Source: Actinomycetota bacterium (GTDB taxonomy: Bacteria; Actinomycetota; Actinomycetes; S36-B12; UBA10799). From it: 8,086 nucleotides of DNA. The stretch lies in contig JAUPKM010000377.1 in assembly GCA_030837445.1 (NCBI GenBank), positions 1-8,086 on the forward strand, written 5' to 3'. This document shows positions 1-6,254 of the stretch, one piece after another. Numbering within the stretch: position 1 is the stretch's first letter; the number at the start of each line of letters is the position of its first letter. Made by a program: the position numbers and the translations under genes. Below the pieces are notes generated by a model, which was not told the DNA's origin, searched no databases, and saw only the letters and a list, made by a program, of their open reading frames with translations.

Positions 1-1088
1 CGAACGCCAAGATTGCCGAGATGCTGATCACCGACGCCCTTGAGCGCGTGCCGGCCGACGAGGCCGGACCGGGTGACATCATCGCGATTGCGGGGATCGC
101 CGAGATCACCATCGGCGAGACGCTGGCAGACCCGAATGACCCACGGCCGCTACCCGTCATCATGGTGGATGAGCCAAGCATCTCGATCACGTTGGGCAGT
201 AACACCTCACCGCTGGCCGGCGAGAAGGGCAGCAAGGTCACCGCTCGCCTGCTGAAGGGTCGGCTGGACGCGGAACTGGTCGGGAACGTCTCGCTGCGGG
301 TACTGCCGACCGAGCGGCCCGATGCCTGGGAGGTGCAGGGTCGAGGCGAATTGCAGTTGGCCGTGTTGGTGGAGTTGATGCGGCGCGAGGGGTATGAGAT
401 GACGGTCGGGAAGCCACAGGTGGTCACCCGCACCATTGACGGCCGCAGGTGCGAGCCGATGGAGCGACTCACGGTCGACTGTCCCGAGGACTATGTCGGC
501 CCGGTGACCGGGATGCTCGGCACCCGCAAGAGCCGGATGGAACAGATGGTCAACCACGGCACCGGCTGGGTGCGAATGGAGTTCATCGTGCCGGCGCGCG
601 GCCTGATCGGCTTCCGCACCGAGTTCCTCACCGAGACCCGTGGTACCGGTCTGATGCACCACGTCTTCGAGTCGTACGAACCGTGGGTCGGCGAGCTGCG
701 GACCCGACCCACGGGGTCACTTGTGAGCGATCGCGCTGGGGCGGTCTCGTCCTATGCATGTTTCGGACTGCAGGAGCGGGGCTCGCTGTTCGTGTCGCCG
801 ACCTGGGAGGTGTACGAGGGGATGATCATCGGGGAGAATTCCCGCTCCGACGACATGGCTGTCAACCCCTGCAAGGAGAAGAAGCTCACCAACGTTCGGT
901 CCTCCACCGCCGAGGAATTGGAGAGGTTGATCCCGCCGAGACTGTTGTCGCTAGAGCAGTCGCTGGAGTTCTGCCGGGAGGACGAGTGCGTGGAGGTCAC
1001 CCCGAGCGCGGTTCGGTTGCGCAAGGTGATCCTCGACACCACCCTGCGGGAGAAGGCACGCTCTGTCGCCCGCAAACGCGACGGCTGA
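1..1088 (+). CDS. typA: Ribosome-associated GTPase TypA/BipA, 3' part (5' end outside the window)
   Basis: Translational GTPase of the EF-G/LepA superfamily that binds the 70S ribosome and is linked to 50S assembly and stress or cold adaptation. Only the C-terminal ~361 codons are present. The frame is open to the left edge (first full codon at base 3), and BipA proteins are usually about 600-630 aa, so the GTPase domain and part of domain II lie upstream. The ATG at 21 is internal, because the homologous reading continues before it. Visible family marks, counted from the first full codon: the end of the domain II barrel (GDIIAIAGIAEI), the domain III motif GRGELQLAVL (~113-122), the EF-G-C-like motif PARGLIGFRTEFL (~197-209), and the BipA-specific C-terminal domain with VYEGMIIGE and KKLTNVR (~293-299), whose loop reaches the peptidyl-transferase centre in BipA-ribosome structures. 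It ends with TGA, 16 nt before rsmI. No defect is seen in the visible part. Identification is firm; the extent is partial. Confidence 0.96.
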   Translation, partial: NAKIAEMLITDALERVPADEAGPGDIIAIAGIAEITIGETLADPNDPRPLPVIMVDEPSISITLGSNTSPLAGEKGSKVTARLLKGRLDAELVGNVSLRVLPTERPDAWEVQGRGELQLAVLVELMRREGYEMTVGKPQVVTRTIDGRRCEPMERLTVDCPEDYVGPVTGMLGTRKSRMEQMVNHGTGWVRMEFIVPARGLIGFRTEFLTETRGTGLMHHVFESYEPWVGELRTRPTGSLVSDRAGAVSSYACFGLQERGSLFVSPTWEVYEGMIIGENSRSDDMAVNPCKEKKLTNVRSSTAEELERLIPPRLLSLEQSLEFCREDECVEVTPSAVRLRKVILDTTLREKARSVARKRDG

Positions 1089-1104
1089 GAGTGCGGCCTT
1101 CGCG

Positions 1105-1977
1105 ATGATCATCCTCGCCGCCACCCCGCTGGGTGATCCTGCCGATGCCTCTTCCAAACTCGTGAAGCTGCTGGGGTCCGCCGACATCGTGGCGGCCGAG
1201 GACACTCGCCGAGTCCGACGGCTGGCCCGCGACCTCGGCGTGCAGATCACCGGCAGGTTGATGTCGTTCTACGATGCGGTGGAAGCCACCAAGGCTGGCG
1301 ACCTGGTCGCTGCGTCAGCTGAGGGTGCCACCGTATTGGTGGTCTCCGACGCCGGGACCCCGGTGATCAGCGACCCGGGCTACCGACTGGTTGCGGCCGC
1401 AGTTGCGGCGGGCGTCCCGGTGCAGGTGGCACCCGGCCCGTCAGCGGTGACTGCGGCGCTTGCCGTCTCGGGTCTTCCCTCGGATCGGTTCACGTTCGAG
1501 GGCTTCCTACCGCGCCGACCCGGGGAACTCGCCCGCGAGCTGTCGGCGCTTACGGAGGAACGCCGAACGATGGTGTTCTTCGAATCGCCGCGGCGGCTAC
1601 CCGCGTCACTGGCTGCGATGGTGCTGGCATTCGGTGAGCAGCGACAGGTGGCGGTGTGTCGCGAGTTGACGAAGACTTACGAGGAAGTGGTGCGCGGCCC
1701 ATTGGTGCAGGTGGCGGCGCAACTCGGCGACCAGGTGCGGGGCGAGATCACCATCGTGGTGGCGGGGCATCGGGACACTGGCAGTTCCCGGACGGACTCG
1801 GAGTTGGCGTCGGCGGTGGCGACTGAGATGGCGGCGGGGAGTTCCAGGCGGGACTCAGCCGCGCTGGTGGCGGAGCGGTGGGGCGTACCCAGGCGTCGGG
1901 TCTACCAGGCGTCGCTGGCGGCCGACCCGCGATCGGAGCGCACCGCTGCCACCGACGTCGAGCCGCCACGCCCGTAG
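1105..1977 (+). CDS. rsmI: 16S rRNA (cytidine-1402 2'-O)-methyltransferase RsmI
   Basis: SAM-dependent methyltransferase of the tetrapyrrole-methylase fold. It makes the 2'-O-methyl of m4Cm1402 in helix 44 of 16S rRNA, next to the P-site codon, acting on the 30S subunit in the cytoplasm. The 290 aa product is close to the family's usual ~285. Motifs in order: ATPLGDPAD (6-14), AEDTR (31-35), SDAGTPVISDPG (81-92), GPSAV (111-115), FEGFLPR (131-137), FFESPRRL (158-165), RELTKTYEEVVRG (186-198) and GEITIVV (213-219). The C-terminal ~60 residues form the small variable helical domain. ATG 1105 is chosen because the family begins a few residues before the ATPxG strand and no in-frame start lies just upstream. 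The ribosome-binding site is poor (GAGAG, 13 nt away), so expression may depend on coupling to typA. The gene ends with TAG, 10 nt before metG. Confidence 0.95.
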   Translation: MIILAATPLGDPADASSKLVKLLGSADIVAAEDTRRVRRLARDLGVQITGRLMSFYDAVEATKAGDLVAASAEGATVLVVSDAGTPVISDPGYRLVAAAVAAGVPVQVAPGPSAVTAALAVSGLPSDRFTFEGFLPRRPGELARELSALTEERRTMVFFESPRRLPASLAAMVLAFGEQRQVAVCRELTKTYEEVVRGPLVQVAAQLGDQVRGEITIVVAGHRDTGSSRTDSELASAVATEMAAGSSRRDSAALVAERWGVPRRRVYQASLAADPRSERTAATDVEPPRP

Positions 1978-1988
1978 GATCGGCAACA
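1975..1988 (+). promoter_or_regulatory. Possible -10 element for a leaderless metG transcript
   Basis: TAGGAT at 1975-1980 fits the actinobacterial -10 consensus TANNNT, and its first three bases are the rsmI stop codon. Seven bases separate it from the metG ATG at 1988, so transcription would start at or next to the A of the ATG and give a leaderless mRNA. A weak -35-like CCGACG (1952-1957), sharing the GAC core of TTGACA, lies 17 bp upstream. The same bases contain AGGA (1976-1979), which could instead act as a Shine-Dalgarno site 8 nt before the ATG. The two readings are not exclusive. Based on motif only. Confidence 0.4.
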
Positions 1989-3628
1989 TGTCCGCCCCGA
2001 AGGTCTTCTACGCCACCACGCCTGTCTACTACGTCAATGACGCCCCACATATCGGGCATGCCTACACGACGACGGCGGGGGATGTGCTGACCCGGTGGCA
2101 TCGCCAGCGCGGCGAGAAGGTGTGGTTCCTGACCGGCACCGACGAGCACGGGAGCAAGGTGGAGCGCACCGCGATCGCCAACGGTGTTACCCCCGCCGAG
2201 TGGTGCGCCGACTTGGTGGAGAACGCCTGGCTACCGGTGCTGAAGACGATCGATGCGGCCAACGACGACTTCATTCGCACCACCAGTGGCCGCCATCGGC
2301 AGGGGGTTCAGCGGTTCTGGACCAAACTGAAGGAGAATGGGTTCGTCGAGGCCGCCACCTACGAGGGCCCCTACTGTGTCGACTGCGAGGAGTTCAAACT
2401 CCCCGGTGATGTGCTCACCGCCGACGACGGCACGTTGCTCTGCCCGATCCACGACCGACCGGTGGAGATGCTCAAGGAGGACAACTGGTTCTTCCGGTTG
2501 TCCGCGTTCCAGGACGCCCTACTCGACCACTATGAGCGACATCCGCATGCGGTCCAACCGCAGAGCGCCTACAACGAAGTGGTGTCCTTCATCAAGGGGG
2601 GGCTTTCGGACATCTCGATGTCGCGATCCTCGGTGTCCTGGGGAGTGCCGCTGCCCTGGGATTCCGAACAGGTCGTCTACGTCTGGTTCGATGCGCTACT
2701 GAACTACATCACCGCGATCGGCTACGGCGCAAATACCAACACCCCGGAGTCGGAACGGTTCGCTGCGACCTGGCCCGCTGACGTGCAACTGGTCGGCAAG
2801 GACATCCTTCGGTTTCACGCGGTGTTCTGGCCGGCGATGCTGATGGCCGCCGAGCTGGAGCTGCCCAGGTTGGTCTTTGCGCACGGCTGGCTGCTGGTCG
2901 GTGGTGAGAAGATGTCCAAGACCAAACTCACCGGGATTGCCCCCTCCCAGATCATCGATACGTTCGGGTCCGACGCCTTCCGCTATTACTTCCTGCGGGC
3001 TATCAACTTCGGTGCCGACGGCTCGTTCTCGTGGGAGGACATGCACGCCCGCTACACCAGCGAGTTGGCCAACGGTCTGGGGAACCTGGCATCCCGGGCC
3101 ACCGCGATGGTGGTCCGATACTGCGACGCGGTGTTGCCGGAGCCCGGCCCTTACGCCAACGCGGATCGTGCGCTCCAAGACGCGATGATCGCCGCCGCAG
3201 AGGGCGCCGACGCGGCCATGGTTCGGCTGGACTTCTCCGCAGGCATCGCCGCCGTGCGGTCCTTCGTGGAGGCGGTCAACCTGTACGTCACTGAGCAGGA
3301 ACCGTGGCAGCTGGCAAAGGATCCGTCCCAACGGCAGCGGCTGGACACCGTCCTCTACACCGTCTGCGAGGCGCTTCGGGCGATCGCTGTGCTCTACAAC
3401 CCGGTAATGCCGAAGTCGATGTCCGCCCTTTGGGGTCGGCTCGGAGCTGTGCCACATCTGGGTGAGATCGGTGATCAGGATGTGCGCCACGCGGGTCAGT
3501 GGGGGCAGTTGCCCCCCGGCGCGGTGCTCTCTCGAGGGGATGCGCTGTTCCCGCGGATCGAGGCGGAGAAATCCGAGCCTGCAGAGTCCGTGCCGACACC
3601 CACGAACAGCGGATCCGGAGGCAACTGA
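1988..3628 (+). CDS. metG: Methionyl-tRNA synthetase
   Basis: Class Ia aminoacyl-tRNA synthetase that charges initiator and elongator tRNA-Met with methionine using ATP, in the cytoplasm. The 546 aa protein shows the Rossmann catalytic core with HIGH at 21-24, LTGTDEHG (48-55), a zinc-knuckle-like pair C130xxC133 ... C152xxH155 in the connective-peptide insert, YVWFDALLNYI (231-241), and a class I signature KMSKT (308-312) in place of KMSKS. The helical anticodon domain (~370-515) contains the NxY...PW element (N431 to W440) that recognises the CAU anticodon. The protein ends after LFPRIE in a short Ser/Pro/Gly-rich tail, so the C-terminal EMAP/Trbp dimerisation domain of the E. coli enzyme is absent; I expect a monomer. 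ATG 1988 sits at the family N-terminus (FYATTPVYY). The TGA stop shares its A with the tatD ATG. Essential housekeeping gene; identification firm. Confidence 0.97.
   Translation: MSAPKVFYATTPVYYVNDAPHIGHAYTTTAGDVLTRWHRQRGEKVWFLTGTDEHGSKVERTAIANGVTPAEWCADLVENAWLPVLKTIDAANDDFIRTTSGRHRQGVQRFWTKLKENGFVEAATYEGPYCVDCEEFKLPGDVLTADDGTLLCPIHDRPVEMLKEDNWFFRLSAFQDALLDHYERHPHAVQPQSAYNEVVSFIKGGLSDISMSRSSVSWGVPLPWDSEQVVYVWFDALLNYITAIGYGANTNTPESERFAATWPADVQLVGKDILRFHAVFWPAMLMAAELELPRLVFAHGWLLVGGEKMSKTKLTGIAPSQIIDTFGSDAFRYYFLRAINFGADGSFSWEDMHARYTSELANGLGNLASRATAMVVRYCDAVLPEPGPYANADRALQDAMIAAAEGADAAMVRLDFSAGIAAVRSFVEAVNLYVTEQEPWQLAKDPSQRQRLDTVLYTVCEALRAIAVLYNPVMPKSMSALWGRLGAVPHLGEIGDQDVRHAGQWGQLPPGAVLSRGDALFPRIEAEKSEPAESVPTPTNSGSGGN
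3617..3621 (+). promoter_or_regulatory. Ribosome-binding site deciding the tatD start
   Basis: GGAGG lies 6 nt before ATG 3628, inside the last codons of metG. It supports this start over an in-frame GTG at 3499, which would add 43 residues with no family counterpart. Confidence 0.8.
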
Positions 3629-4464
3629 TGGCGACGTATCCGGCCGCTCCCGATCCGCTGCCGCGGCCGGTAATCGACAGTCACTGCCACCTGGACATGG
3701 GCTACGACGGTGACCCGATGCCGGTCGACCAGGCGTTGGCGGCCGCTGCCGGGGTCGGCGTGAGTGGCGTGATCCAGGTCGGCTGCGATCTCACTGGTTC
3801 GCAGTGGGCAGTCGAAGCGGCCCGGGACTGGCCCAATGTCTGGGCCGCCGTTGCCCTGCACCCGAACGAGGCGCCGCGGGTGCACGCGGCCGGGGGTCTC
3901 ACCGCGCTGGAGTCCGAACTCGGTCAGATCGCCGAACTTGCCCGTCGACCGGAGGTTCGCGCGGTCGGTGAGACCGGGATGGATTTCTACCGGACCGAAC
4001 CCTCCGGCCGGGCGGCGCAAGAGGAATACTTCCGCGCTCATATCCAGATCGCCAAGGATGCCGGCAAGGCGCTGGTGGTGCACGACCGGGAGGCGCACCC
4101 GGACATCCTGCGGATCCTCGACGATGAGGGGGCGCCGGATCGGGTGGTGATGCACTGCTTCAGTGGCGACGCAGACTTCGCCCGGGAAGTGACACGTCGC
4201 GGCTACTTCTGTTCCTTCGCCGGGGTGGTGACATTCAAGAATGCCAGTGGTCTGCGCGATGCCCTGCTGGCCGTGCCGCCCGAGCTCGTGCTGGTGGAGA
4301 CGGACGCACCGTTCCTGACCCCGGTGCCGCACCGCGGTCGGCCTAACGCCAGCTACCTGCTGCCGCTCACCGTGCGGACCGTGGCAGAGGTCCGACAGTG
4401 GCCGCTGGCCGAGACCTGTGACCGGCTGGTTGCGAACACCGAAAGTGCCTTCGGGGCGCTGTGA
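3628..4464 (+). CDS. tatD: TatD family metal-dependent deoxyribonuclease
   Basis: TIM-barrel amidohydrolase-superfamily hydrolase. TatD proteins are Mg2+-dependent 3'-5' exonucleases acting on DNA or RNA ends and are implicated in DNA repair; despite the name they are not part of the Tat export machinery. The product is 278 aa, against ~260-265 for the family; the extra residues are a short Pro/Ala-rich N-terminus. Metal and catalytic residues are all present: HxH (H19, H21) in IDSHCHLD, E115 in GETGMDFY, H152 in VVHDREAH, H176 in MHCFSG and D226 in ETDAPFLTP. ATG 3628 is chosen because of the strong GGAGG 6 nt upstream and because the HxH strand normally comes within the first ~20 residues. 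It overlaps metG by 1 nt (TGATG) and rsmA by 4 nt (GTGA), so it is translationally coupled on both sides. In many actinobacteria rpfB lies between tatD and rsmA; here it does not. Confidence 0.94.
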   Translation: MATYPAAPDPLPRPVIDSHCHLDMGYDGDPMPVDQALAAAAGVGVSGVIQVGCDLTGSQWAVEAARDWPNVWAAVALHPNEAPRVHAAGGLTALESELGQIAELARRPEVRAVGETGMDFYRTEPSGRAAQEEYFRAHIQIAKDAGKALVVHDREAHPDILRILDDEGAPDRVVMHCFSGDADFAREVTRRGYFCSFAGVVTFKNASGLRDALLAVPPELVLVETDAPFLTPVPHRGRPNASYLLPLTVRTVAEVRQWPLAETCDRLVANTESAFGAL

Positions 4465-5318
4465 ACGAGTTGCTCGGCCCCGCCCAGATCAGGGCGCTGG
4501 CCGATGGGATGGGGCTGCGACCGACGAAATCCAAGGGGCAGAACTTCGTGATCGACCCCAACACTGTGCGGCGAATCGTCGGCAAGGCCGAGGTCCGGCC
4601 GGACGACCACGTGTTGGAGGTCGGGCCAGGCCTAGGCTCGTTGACGTTGGGGCTGCTGCCGGTGGCGGCCGCGGTGACGGCGGTCGAACTCGATCCGATG
4701 CTGGCCGAGGCACTGCCATCGACCGTCCAGCGCTACGCACCAGGCGAAGTCTCAAAGCTTCGGGTGATCACGGGCGATGCCCTGGAGCTGACCGAACTGC
4801 CCACACCGCCCCCGACCAGCATGGTGGCCAACCTCCCCTACAACGTCGCGGTGCCGGTGCTGCTGACCGCGCTCGAGCGGTTTCCGACGATCTCGCGGGT
4901 GCTGGTGATGGTGCAGTTGGAGGTGGCGGAGCGACTCTGCGCCGCGCCAGGTTCGCGCGTATACGGAGTCCCGAGCGTGAAGGCGTCTTGGTATGCCGAG
5001 GTGACCGCGGCCGGTCGGGTGCCGCCGACAGTCTTCTGGCCCGCTCCCCGGGTTGACTCCGGGCTGGTCCGGTTGATTCGGCGACTACCGCCGGGCGATG
5101 AGGCCCTCCGGATCTGCTCGTTCGCTGCGGTGGATGCCGCCTTTGCACAGCGGCGCAAGACTCTGCGGACCTCCCTCGCGGGCTGGGCGGGCAGTCCGGC
5201 TGGGGCCGAGGAGATGCTGATGGCAGCCGGAATCGACCCCCGAGCGCGAGGCGAGACGCTGGCCGCCGGTGACTTCGCGCGGCTCGCTGGCGAGAAGGTT
5301 AGGGCCTCGAAGCCCTAG
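4461..5318 (+). CDS. rsmA: 16S rRNA (adenine-1518-N6/adenine-1519-N6)-dimethyltransferase RsmA (KsgA)
   Basis: Late-acting 30S biogenesis enzyme that dimethylates the two adjacent adenosines in the helix 45 loop of 16S rRNA using SAM. Loss gives kasugamycin resistance in bacteria generally. The 285 aa product has the expected class I methyltransferase motifs: PTKSKGQNFVID (21-32), the SAM loop EVGPGLGSLT (53-62), acidic E76 in AVELDP, GDAL (105-108), the adenine-N6 catalytic motif NLPY (124-127), FWPAPRVDSGLVRL (192-205) and FAQRRKTLR (228-236). The start is GTG 4461, overlapping the tatD stop as GTGA. It has no good Shine-Dalgarno (only GGGG at 4453-4456), so re-initiation after tatD is the likely mode. 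The family N-terminal spacing before QNFVID agrees with this start. It ends with TAG 9 nt before ispE; a hairpin covers the stop. Confidence 0.96.
   Translation: MNELLGPAQIRALADGMGLRPTKSKGQNFVIDPNTVRRIVGKAEVRPDDHVLEVGPGLGSLTLGLLPVAAAVTAVELDPMLAEALPSTVQRYAPGEVSKLRVITGDALELTELPTPPPTSMVANLPYNVAVPVLLTALERFPTISRVLVMVQLEVAERLCAAPGSRVYGVPSVKASWYAEVTAAGRVPPTVFWPAPRVDSGLVRLIRRLPPGDEALRICSFAAVDAAFAQRRKTLRTSLAGWAGSPAGAEEMLMAAGIDPRARGETLAAGDFARLAGEKVRASKP
5300..5317 (+). other. Perfect 6-bp inverted repeat over the rsmA stop codon
   Basis: TAGGGC (5300-5305) and GCCCTA (5312-5317) are perfect reverse complements around a 6-nt loop CTCGAA. The right arm runs into the rsmA stop codon and into the -10-like hexamer of ispE. 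No T tract follows, so an intrinsic terminator is unlikely. It could be an mRNA hairpin slowing 3' decay or affecting ispE translation, or chance in GC-rich DNA. Confidence 0.4.
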
Positions 5319-5328
5319 AGTCGTGGCG
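5316..5328 (+). promoter_or_regulatory. Possible -10 element for a leaderless ispE transcript
   Basis: TAGAGT (5316-5321) fits TANNNT and begins with the rsmA stop codon, as at metG. Six bases separate it from the GTG start at 5328, the spacing expected when transcription starts on the start codon. I see no convincing -35 at 16-19 bp upstream. There is also no real Shine-Dalgarno for ispE (only AGAG at 5317-5320), which makes leaderless or coupled translation more plausible. Confidence 0.33.
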
Positions 5329-6251
5329 TGTCAGCGTTTGCCAAGTCGGTCACGGCGGTCGTTCCTGCCAAGATCAACCTCGCCCTGACCGTAGGCCCGC
5401 TCCGGCCGGACGGGTTCCACGAAGTGGCCACGGTATTCCAGGCCGTCGGACTGCACGATGAGATCGAGGTTCGGCGGCGATCGGCCGGATCCGGTATCAA
5501 ACTGACCATTGAGGGTGAAGATGTCGATGGCATCCCGCTGGATGAGACGAACCTCGCCTGGCGCGCGGCAGACCTGATCGCGATCGAGGCCGAGACCGAG
5601 CCCGACATCCACATCCACATCCGCAAGTTCATCCCGGTGGCCGGCGGGATGGCCGGCGGTTCGGCCGATGCCGCCGGTGCACTACTCGCCTGCGATCTAC
5701 TTTGGCGGTGTGGCCTCAGCCGGGAGCGGTTGGAGGAGTTGGCGGCCCAGTTGGGCTCCGACGTGGTCTTCTGTCTGCACGGTGGGACTGCGGTCGGCAC
5801 TGGTCGGGGCGAGCGGGTCACGGCCGCCCTGACCCGAGGTCAGTATCACTGGGTCTTCGCGCTGGCGGACGAAGGGCTTTCCACCCCTGCCGTGTACGCC
5901 GAATGCGATCGGCTGCGCGCCGGTGCCGCCGTTCCGGTGCCGGAGATCCCGGAACCGTTGATGGAGGCCCTGCTGTCCGGAGATCCCGCGCGGGTCGGCG
6001 CAGAACTGGGCAATGACCTGCAGCCGGCGGCGGTCTCGTTGCGCCCGCAACTGGACCTGCTGCTGGAGATCGGCCGAGACTACGGTGCGTTGGGGTCCAT
6101 CGTGTCCGGTTCCGGCCCCACCTGCGCCTATCTGGTCAAGGACGAGGAGCAGGCTCTGGACCTTGCGGTATCGCTCGCGGCATCGGGGCTGTGTCGTACC
6201 GTGATTCGGGCATCGGGCCCGGTACATGGGGCGCGACTCAAGGAGGCGTAG
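5328..6251 (+). CDS. ispE: 4-diphosphocytidyl-2-C-methyl-D-erythritol kinase IspE
   Basis: GHMP-family kinase that phosphorylates the 2-hydroxyl of CDP-methylerythritol with ATP, the fourth step of the methylerythritol phosphate (MEP) pathway to isopentenyl diphosphate, in the cytoplasm. Its presence indicates the non-mevalonate route. The 307 aa product shows PAKINLAL with catalytic Lys15, RPDGFHEV (26-33), the ATP-binding glycine loop PVAGGMAGGSADAAGA (103-118), the catalytic aspartate D145 in GSDVVFCLHGGTA, and the third GHMP motif SGSGPT (250-255). The start is GTG 5328: the family normally begins 5-15 residues before AKINL, and no other in-frame start lies between. It lies 9 nt after rsmA and 3 nt before the ABC-F gene, an order common in Actinobacteria and also seen for rsmA-ispE in wider bacteria. 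Intact and unremarkable. Confidence 0.95.
   Translation: MSAFAKSVTAVVPAKINLALTVGPLRPDGFHEVATVFQAVGLHDEIEVRRRSAGSGIKLTIEGEDVDGIPLDETNLAWRAADLIAIEAETEPDIHIHIRKFIPVAGGMAGGSADAAGALLACDLLWRCGLSRERLEELAAQLGSDVVFCLHGGTAVGTGRGERVTAALTRGQYHWVFALADEGLSTPAVYAECDRLRAGAAVPVPEIPEPLMEALLSGDPARVGAELGNDLQPAAVSLRPQLDLLLEIGRDYGALGSIVSGSGPTCAYLVKDEEQALDLAVSLAASGLCRTVIRASGPVHGARLKEA
6240..6246 (+). promoter_or_regulatory. Strong ribosome-binding site for the ABC-F gene
   Basis: AAGGAGG ends 8 nt before GTG 6255 and lies inside the last codons of ispE. It is the longest Shine-Dalgarno match in the window, and it selects GTG 6255 over the in-frame GTG at 6270. Confidence 0.8.
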
Positions 6252-6254
6252 CGG

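Noticed and set aside
1104..1113. 10-bp perfect palindrome GATGATCATC at the rsmI start codon
   Set aside because: It follows from the codons for Met-Ile-Ile after a G. It is too short to be a convincing operator, with no second copy seen nearby.
3499..3627. Possible 43-residue N-terminal extension of tatD from GTG 3499
   Set aside because: It lies entirely inside metG, has no family counterpart, and ATG 3628 has a strong ribosome-binding site at the right distance.
3496..4332. Long minus-strand open frame (278 codons) opposite tatD
   Set aside because: Shadow of a GC-rich gene: tatD on the + strand carries every family motif, and the reverse product is His/Arg/Gly-rich with no recognisable domain. 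The same applies to the long reverse frames at 2696-3490 and 5697-6536.
4418..5056. Plus-strand open frame of 212 codons overlapping tatD and rsmA
   Set aside because: Out-of-frame reading of rsmA; Arg/Gly-rich with no domain, and it stops mid-gene.
5300..5317. Intrinsic terminator after rsmA
   Set aside because: The hairpin stem is short and followed by GAGTCGTGGC rather than a T tract, and ispE starts 10 nt later in the same direction.
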